Assembly (NCBI GenBank): GCA_030427505.1
Contig: JAUICH010000031.1
Coordinates: 1-60,082, forward strand
Direction of reading: 5' to 3'
Source of the DNA: Verrucomicrobiia bacterium
Lineage (GTDB): Bacteria > Verrucomicrobiota > Verrucomicrobiia > Verrucomicrobiales > DEV007
Length of the DNA stretch: 60,082 bases
Positions within the stretch are counted from its first letter, which is position 1, and every line of letters starts with the position of its first letter. Position numbers and translations under genes: made by a program. This document shows positions 1-8,054 of this stretch, piece by piece. Below the pieces are notes generated by a model. That model was not told the DNA's origin and did not search any database. It was given only the letters and a program-made list of their open reading frames with translations.

Positions 1-214
1 CCCCCCCCCCCCAACAAGGTGATCCCCGGCCTCCGGGGTCCGAGCCGGACCGGCGGAGCCCTCGCAAACCGCGCGTCCGTCAAGATCCTGCGAAGCCTCT
101 CGTCGGGCCTCTCACGGAGTTTCCCCCAGCGTTTTCAGACAGAAACATACCCCGTCCCCAGCTACAAAAACGGTACCGCTGGGACCACCCACACGCGGCG
201 GACAGCGAGCGTTC
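1..214. repeat. Intergenic end with repeat fragment
   Basis: No gene is supported here. Positions about 25-70 (ggcctccggggtccgagccg and what follows) resemble 52965-53000, so this is a fragment of the dispersed palindromic repeat family. The reading frame that continues member 1 stops at 215-217. Confidence 0.4.
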
Positions 215-372
215 TCACGATCCCGGCACTTTGTGAAACACTTCCCAGGCCGGACAATCCAGCCGCGCCGTCGCTTCCCACTCCTGTCCAGCACCCGCCC
301 TTTCCACCCACTCTCGATAGTCAAATCCCCTCAAAGGAAACTCAACCTCCAGTGCGCCATCTGGAAAAAGCG

Positions 373-900
373 TCACGTAAGCCGCGGATCTGTCGCGCCA
401 AATACCCGCTTAAAGATCCTATTGGGATCCGGCATCTTGATTACCACATTCCTCTTCGCCCCCGCAATGGACGGCTCAACGCAATCCGTCCACTCACGCT
501 CAAAATTTAAGGCCCGATAATCTCCGGATAGCACCCGGCAATCCCCATCAGCACTCAACAATATCTCCACCCGGCGTCCGCTCCCCCAGGATTCCCAGGT
601 TCCAGAGAAGGCCCGCGCCACTCGCTCCCGCTCCCACCACCATTCCACTTTGCGTAGCGGAGCCCACAGTTGGTAAAGTCCCCTGCGGCATTGCCATTCC
701 CATATCGCCTGCGGCCCCACACACCCGCTGCCCGGCACCGTCCCTGATCCTGACGGATAAACACCCGGGGCCACCAAACCGCGCCCCCACCAGACATAAC
801 TCAAAACATAAGCTGCAATAATAAAAACGAGCAGACTCGCCGCGATAAAGAGCGGCCGCTTCCAGGCGCCGGCCACTTTCGGTTCTTCTGGAGGGGACAT
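373..900 (-). CDS. Array member 1 (WWGR membrane protein), apparently frameshifted at its 3' end
   Basis: The start is the ATG of MSPPEEP; the upstream in-frame extension to 975 lacks family character. The membrane helix is at about 17-36 and is followed by VWWGR. LYQLWAPLRKVEWWWERERVARAFSGTWE matches the family core. The protein stops at 175 residues, short for the family, after DPNRIFKRVFGATDPRLT. In the -1 frame, codons from about 375 down to the TGA at 215-217 read AAYVTLFPDGALEVEF and end FHKVPGS, the kind of tail (compare FRKVGE in member 2) that the shortened protein lacks. A frameshift within about 373-408 is therefore likely, either a true mutation or a sequencing error. The restored length would be about 228 residues. 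Confidence 0.75.
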   Translation of the reverse strand: MSPPEEPKVAGAWKRPLFIAASLLVFIIAAYVLSYVWWGRGLVAPGVYPSGSGTVPGSGCVGPQAIWEWQCRRGLYQLWAPLRKVEWWWERERVARAFSGTWESWGSGRRVEILLSADGDCRVLSGDYRALNFEREWTDCVEPSIAGAKRNVVIKMPDPNRIFKRVFGATDPRLT

Positions 901-1057
901 CGCTTCGTTCACCGGACAACAACGTAGCGTGACTGGAATTGAATGGGAACAGCCTTTTTCCCGCCATGTGGTCAACTACACGCCGCAGCCAGAGCCGCCA
1001 GAGGAAGACTGACGCGCACCTTTTCCCGTCAGCGCTCCCACGGCGGTTCTCCAGGTT

Positions 1058-1657
1058 CTATTCCCCCACCTTCCGAAACGCCGCTGGCTGGCCCTCCTCC
1101 GGGCCGCCTTTCTCCAGCAAAACACCGCCATGCGGCAGCACTTGGACAGTCAGGACACCGCCGGCGAGGTCCAATTGCACGATGTTTTCGCCTCGCGAGT
1201 GTTCCCGCAGCACCAGCCTCGCGCGCCCCCCGGCGGACGGCCCCGGGTTGGACGCTCCACCCCACCATTGTCCGGAGAACTCGCCCCACGAATACGTCTC
1301 CGAGTTCACGCGGCCTGACAGGTCGCTGTCCACCCGAATCTCCAAGCGTTGTCCGCTCGCGGATTCCCAGGTGCCGGAAAAACTCCGCGCCAGACTGGCC
1401 CGCCCCCACCAGCCCTCCCAGTCGCGCAACGGCGTCCACATCTGGTAGAGCATTCCGCGCACGTTTTGACCCAAGCTCGGATAGCAACCATAGAGCGGAG
1501 GCCTGAGATCACGGCCATATCTTACATACCCTATATAGTAGGTCGCACTCAGCAGGAATACAGCCAGCACCACGAAAAAGAGCGGCCGCTTCCAGCCACC
1601 GCCACCACCACCGGCCGCACCCAGCTTCCCCTCTGCTTCTGGCCCCCGTTCCTTCAT
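1058..1657 (-). CDS. Array member 2 (WWGR-family membrane protein)
   Basis: 199 residues. A Gly-rich head (GAAGGGGGGW) leads to WKRP, a helix at about 25-44 and the variant motif YYIGYVRYGRD. The core reads LYQMWTPLRDWEGWWGRASLARSFSGTWESASGQR, so the DGR position is GQR. The C-terminus FRKVGE is typical of the family. The ATG overlaps the TGA of member 3 (ATGA). It is the last ATGA-linked gene of the first block; member 1 follows after a gap of about 160 bases with its own start. Confidence 0.88.
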   Translation of the reverse strand: MKERGPEAEGKLGAAGGGGGGWKRPLFFVVLAVFLLSATYYIGYVRYGRDLRPPLYGCYPSLGQNVRGMLYQMWTPLRDWEGWWGRASLARSFSGTWESASGQRLEIRVDSDLSGRVNSETYSWGEFSGQWWGGASNPGPSAGGRARLVLREHSRGENIVQLDLAGGVLTVQVLPHGGVLLEKGGPEEGQPAAFRKVGE

Positions 1658-2373
1658 GGCCTCTCCTCCTCCTTCTCCCCCGTTCGCGAAGGATTAGTCA
1701 CGGCGTTAGACCTTCCCTCTTCCAGGCCTTCCGGAGACTTCCCCTCCCGGTGAAACTCTCCCAGGACTGTGAGCGGCGGCGCGACGTCCGTGTCCGGCGC
1801 GCCGCCAAAGTCCATGACCCTCAATCCGCCGCTCTCAAAATGGAGTTGCAGGCAGGAGCCCGGGTTCCGGTAAAACATCAACACGGTCTGTGCGCTTCCC
1901 TTCTCTGCAAAGGCCGTTTCGAAGTGGTGCCTGTCCAGGCGCGGATCGTCCTCGCACCGCAGCCGCCCCTCCACCCAGGGCCCGTCGCCTCCCGGTTTCC
2001 AGTCCTCTCGGAAACGCAGCTGAATGTCCAAGACGCGGCCGTCCTCCGCCACCCAGGCGCCGGAACATGACTCAATGCACTGTGACCACAGCGACTTTTG
2101 GATTCGCCAGAATTCCCATTCCCGCAAGGGCCCCCAGACCGGATAGACCCGCTCCTCCACCCAGGCCCTCCACCCGGGTACCTCACCGCCAAACGGACTC
2201 GGATTCGAATACGGCTTCGCGTTCTGCATGCCCCGCCCCCACCACACATAGCTGAAATAATAAGCCACCGGCAAACCGGACAGTAGCAACAGCACCACAA
2301 ACAGCGGCTTCTTCCATGCACCGCTGCCCGCGTCCTGCCTTTCCCCGGCCGATGACCGTCCCGCTTCGTTCAT
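1654..2373 (-). CDS. Array member 3 (WWGR membrane protein, CIESC subgroup)
   Basis: 239 residues, helix 24-43, full motif VAYYFSYVWWGR. It belongs to a subgroup with members 4 and 5: VYPVWGPLREWEFW, then CIESCSGAWVAEDGR, then an inserted DDPRLDRHHF segment. The two outer cysteines could form a disulphide. The tail GEKEEERP is encoded by GGAG/GAGG-rich DNA that supplies the ribosome-binding site for member 2, whose ATG overlaps this stop. Confidence 0.9.
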   Translation of the reverse strand: MNEAGRSSAGERQDAGSGAWKKPLFVVLLLLSGLPVAYYFSYVWWGRGMQNAKPYSNPSPFGGEVPGWRAWVEERVYPVWGPLREWEFWRIQKSLWSQCIESCSGAWVAEDGRVLDIQLRFREDWKPGGDGPWVEGRLRCEDDPRLDRHHFETAFAEKGSAQTVLMFYRNPGSCLQLHFESGGLRVMDFGGAPDTDVAPPLTVLGEFHREGKSPEGLEEGRSNAVTNPSRTGEKEEERP

Positions 2374-3092
2374 GGATCTTCCCTATCCTTCTTCTTGTGC
2401 TCCAACGGAGGTCCGGTCTTTTGGCCCACGGGTTCTTTTTCCAGTCCTCCCGGAGACTCCCCCTCCCGCCGGAATTCTCCCAGGATTTCAGCGGCCGGCG
2501 CAGTACCTGTATTCGGCACTTCGCCCCAGTCCCTGACCGTCAAGCGGCCACCCCCGAAATTGAGCTGCCGGTAGGGGCTGGAGATCCGCCAGAAGATCAG
2601 CACGGGCCGGCCGGGCCCAGGGTCCGGAACGCCTCCGATGAAGTGGAAACCGTCCAGGCGCGGATCGTCCTCACACCGCAGCAACCCCTCCACCCAGGGC
2701 TTTTCGTCTCCCCACTGCCAGTCCTCGCGGAAGCGCAGCCGAACCTCCAGGACGCGCCCATCCTCCGCCACCCAGGCGCCGGAGCACGACTCGATACACC
2801 GCGACCACAGCGGCCGGTTGTACCGCCAATAGTCCCAGAACCGCAAAGGTTCCCAGACAGGATAGACCTGCTCCTCCACCCACGCCTTCCACCGGGAACC
2901 CTTGGCGCCCACGGAACCAGCCCCCGTGTAAGGATGGGGATCGTGTAAATACCGCCCCCACCACACATAGCTAAAATAATAAGCCACCGGTAAAAAGACC
3001 AGCAGCAGCACCACCAAAAAAAGCGGCTTCTTCCAGCCACCGCCGCCACCCGCACCCGGCTTTTCCCCTGCTGTTGTTCCCCCTTCTTTCAT
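2370..3092 (-). CDS. Array member 4 (WWGR membrane protein, CIESC subgroup)
   Basis: 240 residues, helix 24-43, motif VAYYFSYVWWGRYLHD. It is closely similar to member 3 over PLRFWDYW, CIESCSGAWVAEDGR and RCEDDPRLD, so the pair is a recent duplication. The linker (HPYTGAGSVGAKGSRWKAW) differs clearly while the core is kept. It starts by ATGA overlap with member 5 and ends KKKDREDP, overlapping member 3. Confidence 0.9.
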   Translation of the reverse strand: MKEGGTTAGEKPGAGGGGGWKKPLFLVVLLLVFLPVAYYFSYVWWGRYLHDPHPYTGAGSVGAKGSRWKAWVEEQVYPVWEPLRFWDYWRYNRPLWSRCIESCSGAWVAEDGRVLEVRLRFREDWQWGDEKPWVEGLLRCEDDPRLDGFHFIGGVPDPGPGRPVLIFWRISSPYRQLNFGGGRLTVRDWGEVPNTGTAPAAEILGEFRREGESPGGLEKEPVGQKTGPPLEHKKKDREDP

Positions 3093-3769
3093 GGCCGTTC
3101 CTCTTCCTCCTCCAGGTCTCCCGTAGGCTCTCCCTTCCGGTAATACTCTCCTAGGATTTCAGTGGGTGGCGCGCCGCCCGATACGGGTGTTTCGCCCAGT
3201 TCCAAGACACTCAAACGGCTTCCCCCGAACTCCAGCCGCAAGGGCGGGCTCCCGGTCCGTCCAAACAACAGCACGGGCCGATTCGGTCCCGGCTCTACGA
3301 GTCCTCCGAGAAGGTGGTAACCGTTCAGGCGCGGATCCCCCTCGCACCGCAGGCTCCCTTCCACCCAGGGTTCGTCACCTCCCCAGGTCCAGTCCTCGCT
3401 GAAACCCAGTTGAACTTCCAGGATGCGGCCGTCCTCCGCCCCCCAGGCACCGGCACACGACTCAATGCACCGCGACCACCGCGGCCTTTCGAATCGCCAG
3501 AAATCCCAATACCGCAAAGGCTCCCAGAGAGGATAGACCTGCTCCTCCACCCAGGCCCACCACCGGGGACCTTCGGCCTCCAGCGGATCGGGCTCCGTAT
3601 AGGGACGGGGATTGAATAGATTCCGGCCCCACCACACATAGCTTAAATAGTAAGCCGACGGTAAGAGCAACACCATGAGGACCATGCTGAAGAGAATTCT
3701 CTTCCCGCCGCCCCTGCCTTCGGCGCCCGCCGTCTTCACCTTTTCTCCCCGGTCCGCGCGCCCTTTCAT
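3089..3769 (-). CDS. Array member 5 (WWGR membrane protein, CIESC subgroup)
   Basis: 226 residues. The head is rich in Lys/Arg/Gly and the usual Trp before the helix is replaced (GGGKRILF). The helix is at 26-45 and is followed by YVWWGRN. CIESCAGAWGAEDGR replaces CSGAW with CAGAW. The C-terminal run LEEEEERP doubles as the GGAGGAAGAGG ribosome-binding site for member 4. Confidence 0.9.
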   Translation of the reverse strand: MKGRADRGEKVKTAGAEGRGGGKRILFSMVLMVLLLPSAYYLSYVWWGRNLFNPRPYTEPDPLEAEGPRWWAWVEEQVYPLWEPLRYWDFWRFERPRWSRCIESCAGAWGAEDGRILEVQLGFSEDWTWGGDEPWVEGSLRCEGDPRLNGYHLLGGLVEPGPNRPVLLFGRTGSPPLRLEFGGSRLSVLELGETPVSGGAPPTEILGEYYRKGEPTGDLEEEEERP

Positions 3770-4458
3770 GGTTTCGCCGCCGCCTCCTCCGGCGTGGCCT
3801 CTGCCCGTTTAAAGTCACCCACCGTCTTGTAATACGGCAGATCGTTCGGGTCCTGAGATTCCGCCAGCTCCAGGACCGTCAGCCCGCCGTGGTAAAACTG
3901 GAGCTTCAGGTCCTGGTCCGTGTATTGCCCCAGCCACAGCGTCGGGCAGTCCGCATACTCGCTTTCCTCACCCCATACGAGTCCCTGGTAGTCCAGGCTG
4001 GGCTTTGCGGCGCTCCGCGCCCACCCCTCCACCCAGGGCTCGTTGCTCCCCCGGGGCCGGTCTTTCCGGAATTCCAGTTGAATCTCGATGACGCGGCCGT
4101 CTTCCGCCACCCAAGTGCCGGAGCACTCCCCCGCCCACCGCGTCCACAGTTGCTTGATGGTCCGCGTTCTCTCCCAGTCCCGCAGCGGCTGCCACAGCGG
4201 ATAGACCCGCTCGTCCAGCCACGCCCACCTCGAGTGTTCGTAGTCCCCGAAAGGCTCGGGATTGGTGTACGGATGCGCCTCCGTGATTCCCCTTCCCCAC
4301 CACACATAGCTGAAATAATAAGCCACAGCTAACAGGAACAGCAGCAACGGCACCACCAGAAGCGTCTTCTTCCAGCCAGCCTGGGGGCTACGCTCCTCCC
4401 CAGCCGCCACTTTCTTCACTTCATCCGTCTTGCCGCCGTCTCTACTTAGGTTCCGCAC
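3766..4458 (-). CDS. Array member 6 (WWGR-family membrane protein), head of the first overlapping block
   Basis: 230 residues with a longer head (28 residues before WKK), helix 33-52, motif YYFSYVWWGRG. The core RWAGECSGTWVAEDGR keeps only one of the two subgroup cysteines. The outer domain contains PSLDYQGLVWGEESEY, unlike members 3-5. It begins 143 bases after the AlgX-like gene on the same strand, so it may be read from the same transcript. It ends EEAAAKP with the ATGA overlap to member 5. Confidence 0.88.
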   Translation of the reverse strand: MRNLSRDGGKTDEVKKVAAGEERSPQAGWKKTLLVVPLLLFLLAVAYYFSYVWWGRGITEAHPYTNPEPFGDYEHSRWAWLDERVYPLWQPLRDWERTRTIKQLWTRWAGECSGTWVAEDGRVIEIQLEFRKDRPRGSNEPWVEGWARSAAKPSLDYQGLVWGEESEYADCPTLWLGQYTDQDLKLQFYHGGLTVLELAESQDPNDLPYYKTVGDFKRAEATPEEAAAKP

Positions 4459-4601
4459 CCACCAAATCTAACGCACCGGAAACGGACACGAACAGCCTTT
4501 TCACCCCCCAAACCCGAAGACCCGCCAGGGGCGAGGAAGCTAGCCCCCAGCTCAGGCCGCCCCGCCCGGCTGCTTCATCAAGCGCCGTTCGCCACCACGG
4601 C

Positions 4602-6071
4602 TCACTCCGTTTCAAACGACACCGCCGGCCAGAGCGCGGGCACGGAAAGCCAGCGTTCGGAAAACACCCACACCACGACGCGCGGCAGCGGTCCCCCGGC
4701 GAACCCCTCCCACCAGTCCCGGGCCACATCCGTGGGGCCCCCGTAGCGATACATCAGGTGCACCGGCTCCGACAGCTCCCGGGTGAGGTGAGCGTGAAGC
4801 CCGCTGCGGTCCGCGAACAACTTCTCCGCGAACGAGTCCCCTATCAAATGCACCCGCGCGGCGGGGTGCTCCATTTCCGTCAGCCAGCCCGCCGCCTCCG
4901 CGTCCTCCCCCACCACGCGAAACGCCGGGGTCTCGTGCGGCGTCACCCTGACTTCGTGATAGGCATACTTGAGGCGCAACATTTCGGCAATGTCCGACTC
5001 CAGTTCCTCCAGTTGCGTCTCCTCGGAGAATCTCGACTCCGGGGAAGCGGAAAACGTCCCGGAAAAATCCGCCCGGATCTCCTCCGCGATCTCCCCGGCC
5101 GCCAGCCGGGCCCCCGCCGGAGCCCAGTGCGTATCGTTAGGCCGGAACAGAGGGAACGTCTCTCCGCCGTGCTCGAACCACCGCTGGGCGAGAAAACGCT
5201 CCGACAAGGGAACGGCGTCCACTTCGTGCTCGCCGGCGAGACACTCCAGCATCGCCCCCACCGGCGTATTGACCGGGCCGTGAATCTCCGGCGCGTAGAG
5301 CGTATTGGTGGCAATGTCAGGATACAGCGTCGACTTCACTGGCACGACCACCACCTTCAGGGCCACCCTGCGTTCTTTCAGCGCCTGGTCAAAAGCCCGG
5401 ATCACCTCCACCGGACCCGTGCCCGGCTCCCAGCGTCCGTCCTTCCAAAAGTCCTCCAGGTAGTGCCCCCGCTGTCCGTAGAAGAAAAATTCATTGAGCA
5501 CGCCGCCCGTCAGCAAGCTGCTCTTTGCCCGGAGCGCCTCGCGGATGATCTGCCGCTCCAGCCCGATGCGTCCCTGTTCCCGCTCCGCCGCGGCCGCCCG
5601 GGCCCGCTCCCGCGCCACCGTGCCGGCATCAGTGGTTTCTCCCACGATGGACGCGTAAGACACCCACCACTGCGGCAGGTCAAAGCGCTCCGGCGCCGTG
5701 TCTATCTGGCGGAATCTCTGGTAGTAACCGCTGACATTTTCCCACGGTTCCAGCGTCAGCTTCAGGCGGTCGCCCTTGCGCACCAGGCCCATTGGCGACA
5801 GCCGACGCTCGTGGAAGGCATACCCAATCACCGCGCCCTCAGCCGCGGGGCCGTCTTCCGCCACGTTCACCGCCACTCTCACCAGCGCGTCCGGATACGC
5901 CGACGCCGACGGGTCCGGCACCTCCACCTCGCTTACCACCGTGGCAAAAACCGTCACCGGCCCGCCCTCAAAGTTCAATGGCGATTCATCCCGGCCTGCC
6001 CCGGCGCCACGAACAGACAGCACCAGAGACACACCGGCAATCAGACAAGACATTAGCCACGGGTTCCTCAC
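4602..6071 (-). CDS. AlgX/AlgJ-like SGNH-family protein (putative periplasmic polysaccharide O-acetyltransferase)
   Basis: 489 residues with an N-terminal signal peptide (MRNPWLMSCLIAGVSLVLSVRGAGA). Two motifs identify the AlgJ/AlgX SGNH-like domain in its circularly permuted order: NDTHWAP (Asp313, His315) comes before IGDSFAEK (Asp412, Ser413), giving a Ser-His-Asp set. KVVVVPVKSTLYPD before them is also typical. Relatives O-acetylate exported polysaccharides such as alginate with an MBOAT partner; no MBOAT gene lies in this window. It sits between array members 7 and 6 on the same strand, with the foreign cassette just upstream. A role in modifying an envelope polysaccharide is inferred from the family; the link to the array is only positional. 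Confidence 0.85.
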   Translation of the reverse strand: MRNPWLMSCLIAGVSLVLSVRGAGAGRDESPLNFEGGPVTVFATVVSEVEVPDPSASAYPDALVRVAVNVAEDGPAAEGAVIGYAFHERRLSPMGLVRKGDRLKLTLEPWENVSGYYQRFRQIDTAPERFDLPQWWVSYASIVGETTDAGTVARERARAAAAEREQGRIGLERQIIREALRAKSSLLTGGVLNEFFFYGQRGHYLEDFWKDGRWEPGTGPVEVIRAFDQALKERRVALKVVVVPVKSTLYPDIATNTLYAPEIHGPVNTPVGAMLECLAGEHEVDAVPLSERFLAQRWFEHGGETFPLFRPNDTHWAPAGARLAAGEIAEEIRADFSGTFSASPESRFSEETQLEELESDIAEMLRLKYAYHEVRVTPHETPAFRVVGEDAEAAGWLTEMEHPAARVHLIGDSFAEKLFADRSGLHAHLTRELSEPVHLMYRYGGPTDVARDWWEGFAGGPLPRVVVWVFSERWLSVPALWPAVSFETE

Positions 6072-6377
6072 AGCGGGATCTTAGTGAGCGAAGAAACGAA
6101 TGCAACGCCGTTTTAGTAGTGTCCCTATCTGATTGAGCGCCGGGAAGCCTCCATCGGGCGTTATGTAGAGCGACCTGGCCTCGAAGTTTTCTTCTTATCA
6201 CTAGAGGCTTAAGGACAAGAGAAAAGACGGTTGGAAAGGTCATCCAACAGGGCATCGGCGTGATACTGGCTACGATCTCGTACGACAAAAGTCGGAACTC
6301 GATTGACCGGATTGCGTTGCTCTCGCCCTCACCGCAACTGCTTTCTTCTTGTTGGAAAGATTGTTGCCCATTTCGCT
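6072..6377. other. Intergenic region at the left end of the foreign cassette
   Basis: No gene is supported. From about 6113 the base composition drops below that of the array. TAGTGTCC at 6117-6124 is matched by its reverse complement at 7970-7977 beyond the PIN gene, so this is probably the left end of an inserted segment. Promoters for the minus-strand AlgX-like gene and the plus-strand cassette should both lie here, but I cannot place them. Confidence 0.4.
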
Positions 6378-6418
6378 CGCTCATCTTGAAAAAACTATTA
6401 TCTTTTTCAAGATGAGCG
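6378..6418. promoter_or_regulatory. Perfect 16-bp inverted repeat spanning the start codon
   Basis: Arms 6378-6393 (CGCTCATCTTGAAAAA) and 6403-6418 are exact reverse complements around a 9-base spacer. The right arm contains the preferred ATG (6412). It could be an operator for the RHH-like protein it precedes (autorepression is usual for such regulators) or an mRNA hairpin hiding the start. The symmetry is certain; the role is inferred. Confidence 0.75.
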
Positions 6419-6636
6419 TTAACGAAGAAATGCAGAAAAAATTGGACTGGGGGGGCTCCCGGAAGGGCGCTGGTCGGCCAAAGGGCGCGACAAAGGTAAT
6501 TGTCTCAGCAACCATCGATCAGTCGTTGAAGGAAAAAGCGCTTTCAAAATGGGGAAGTAATCTATCTCGACTTCTCAACTCACTTCTGGTGGGATATGTG
6601 GCCGGTAAAATAGACGCAAAGTCCCTGCACCCATGA
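6412..6636 (+). CDS. Small RHH-like DNA-binding protein (antitoxin-like)
   Basis: 74 residues from MSVNEEMQ. A GSRKGAGRPKG arm is followed by KVIVSATIDQSLKEKALSKWGSNLSRLLNSLLVGYV, a strand-helix-helix arrangement resembling ribbon-helix-helix regulators. I prefer 6412 to the upstream ATG at 6349, because the longer form would place the palindrome inside the coding sequence and adds a non-family head. The TGA overlaps the ATG of the next gene (ATGA at 6633-6636). GC content is well below the surrounding array. Confidence 0.7.
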   Translation: MSVNEEMQKKLDWGGSRKGAGRPKGATKVIVSATIDQSLKEKALSKWGSNLSRLLNSLLVGYVAGKIDAKSLHP

Positions 6637-7463
6637 GCGATCAGCATCATATCACTCTAGAGATCGAGGGCACGGCCAGTGAAGACGGGCACGTAAGGCT
6701 ATCGCACTTACTAAACAAGCTCTCGGCATTGGCGACCGCACTAAACGGAATCGACCGCATGGTTAGTAGTACTGGACAGCCAACACTTGACTATCGGGTC
6801 GTAGACTTGGGACACTCCAGCCCTGCTTACGTAACCTTGGAACCCATCGTAAAAGAGAATGTCTTGAAGAAAGCAAAGCAGCCAGCCGAAGCTTACATTG
6901 ACACTCGGTTTAACCGTATTTTTGACGAGTTGGACCTTATTAGGAAGAGGCAAGTCTCTCCGGAAATGGATCAAACAACTCTTCTTAGCATTGAGACAAT
7001 CGTCGAAGGGCTTGGCCGCCAAATGAAGGCCGCAACAATCAAGAATCACAGCCGGGTCGTGCGCCTGGATTCTGAGTTTCAGCGTAGCGTAAGTATTCTA
7101 ACTCAAGAAGATGCATCCTACGGCGGGTATGAAGGAACCTTGGATGCCGTGAACATCCACGGCGGTGCCAAAACTTTTTGGATTTTCCCGAAGATTGGCC
7201 CAAACAAGGTGAGGTGTAACTTTCTGCCCGGCACCCAAGGAGAGGTTAAAGAGGCGTTGGGCCATCATATCCGTGTCGTAGGCATCAAATACTTTCGCTC
7301 TGGTTCGCCATATCCTCACCGAATATCAGCCCAAAGTTTTGAAGTCCTCGACGAGGACTTAGAAGAGTATCACCTAACTGACATGCGCGGCATTGGTAGC
7401 GGGCTACCCGGTGGAATGACGTCCGTTGAGTTTGTCAGGGCGATTAGGGATGAATGGGACTAG
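6633..7463 (+). CDS. Hypothetical protein of the RHH-PIN cassette
   Basis: 276 residues, soluble, no signal peptide or membrane segment. It begins HHITLEIEGTASEDGHVRLSHLLNKLSALATALNGIDR and has a middle section with a possible helical linker (AEAYIDTRFNRIFDELDLIRKRQ), then a beta-rich end (GGAKTFWIFPKIGPNKVRCNF). I do not recognise the family. It is translationally coupled to the gene before it and abuts the PIN gene after it, so the three are probably one operon. It may be a partner or substrate adaptor of the pair, which is inference. Confidence 0.8.
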   Translation: MSDQHHITLEIEGTASEDGHVRLSHLLNKLSALATALNGIDRMVSSTGQPTLDYRVVDLGHSSPAYVTLEPIVKENVLKKAKQPAEAYIDTRFNRIFDELDLIRKRQVSPEMDQTTLLSIETIVEGLGRQMKAATIKNHSRVVRLDSEFQRSVSILTQEDASYGGYEGTLDAVNIHGGAKTFWIFPKIGPNKVRCNFLPGTQGEVKEALGHHIRVVGIKYFRSGSPYPHRISAQSFEVLDEDLEEYHLTDMRGIGSGLPGGMTSVEFVRAIRDEWD

Positions 7464-7467
7464 GGGT

Positions 7468-7959
7468 ATGGAGAAAGTCTATTATTGGGATGCCTGCATC
7501 TATCTTGCATGGCTAAACGAAGAGACCACCCACGGCGAGGAGTGCCTACGCGCCATTTCTTCGATTGCGACTGAGAATCGGGAGAGGAAAAACACCGTGA
7601 TTACCTCGGCTATCACGTATTGTGAAGTTTTGGGCCTAATTGAAGAGCGAGAAAAGGTATTTCGAGGTTCGTTTAGATCGCAAGATCACACAGCCTACGA
7701 TGTGGATTCCGCAATCGCAATAAAGGCCAGAGAGCTTCGGTCTCACTTCATTCAGAACCCAGAGGGTAATAGAAAGCTAGCAACACCAGATTCGATCCAC
7801 TTGGCCACTGCGATCCTTTATAAGGCAGATGAATTTTGGACATTCGACGACGGAAAGAAGGACAAAAAGTCAATTGGGCTCCTAAACTTGAATCGACATC
7901 CGGCACTGGGCGGGCTCGTTGTTTGCAAGCCATACATCGCGCAGCCGAATCTGATTTGA
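7468..7959 (+). CDS. PIN-domain protein (putative RNase toxin)
   Basis: About 163 residues from MEKVYYWDACIYLAWLN. The acidic PIN residues are visible: Asp in YYWDACIY near the start, Glu in TSAITYCEV, and Asp in ATPDSIHLATAI. PIN proteins of this size are usually single-strand RNA nucleases in toxin-antitoxin pairs. In-frame starts at 7426 and 7450 also exist; I chose the ATG that begins the first beta strand, 4 bases after the upstream stop. Its likely partner is the RHH-like protein two genes upstream, with an extra gene between them, which is unusual for a two-gene TA pair. Confidence 0.78.
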   Translation: MEKVYYWDACIYLAWLNEETTHGEECLRAISSIATENRERKNTVITSAITYCEVLGLIEEREKVFRGSFRSQDHTAYDVDSAIAIKARELRSHFIQNPEGNRKLATPDSIHLATAILYKADEFWTFDDGKKDKKSIGLLNLNRHPALGGLVVCKPYIAQPNLI

Positions 7960-8054
7960 ATTTCAAATCGGACACTACCGCCGTTTTGTCCGCCGCCAGC
8001 CGCTTCCCCCGGCACCCGGCACCCGGCAGCGTTTTTTCACGACCATCCGGCCCG
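7960..8054. other. Right end of the foreign cassette
   Basis: GGACACTA at 7970-7977 is the inverted counterpart of 6117-6124. The 7-base arms GATTTGA/TCAAATC (7953-7969) sit beside it. GC content returns to array level directly after. Confidence 0.45.

Noticed and set aside
4758-6056. 432-codon plus-strand frame opposite the AlgX-like gene
   Set aside because: The minus strand carries NDTHW and GDSF motifs and a signal peptide; this frame is His/Arg/Pro-rich shadow.
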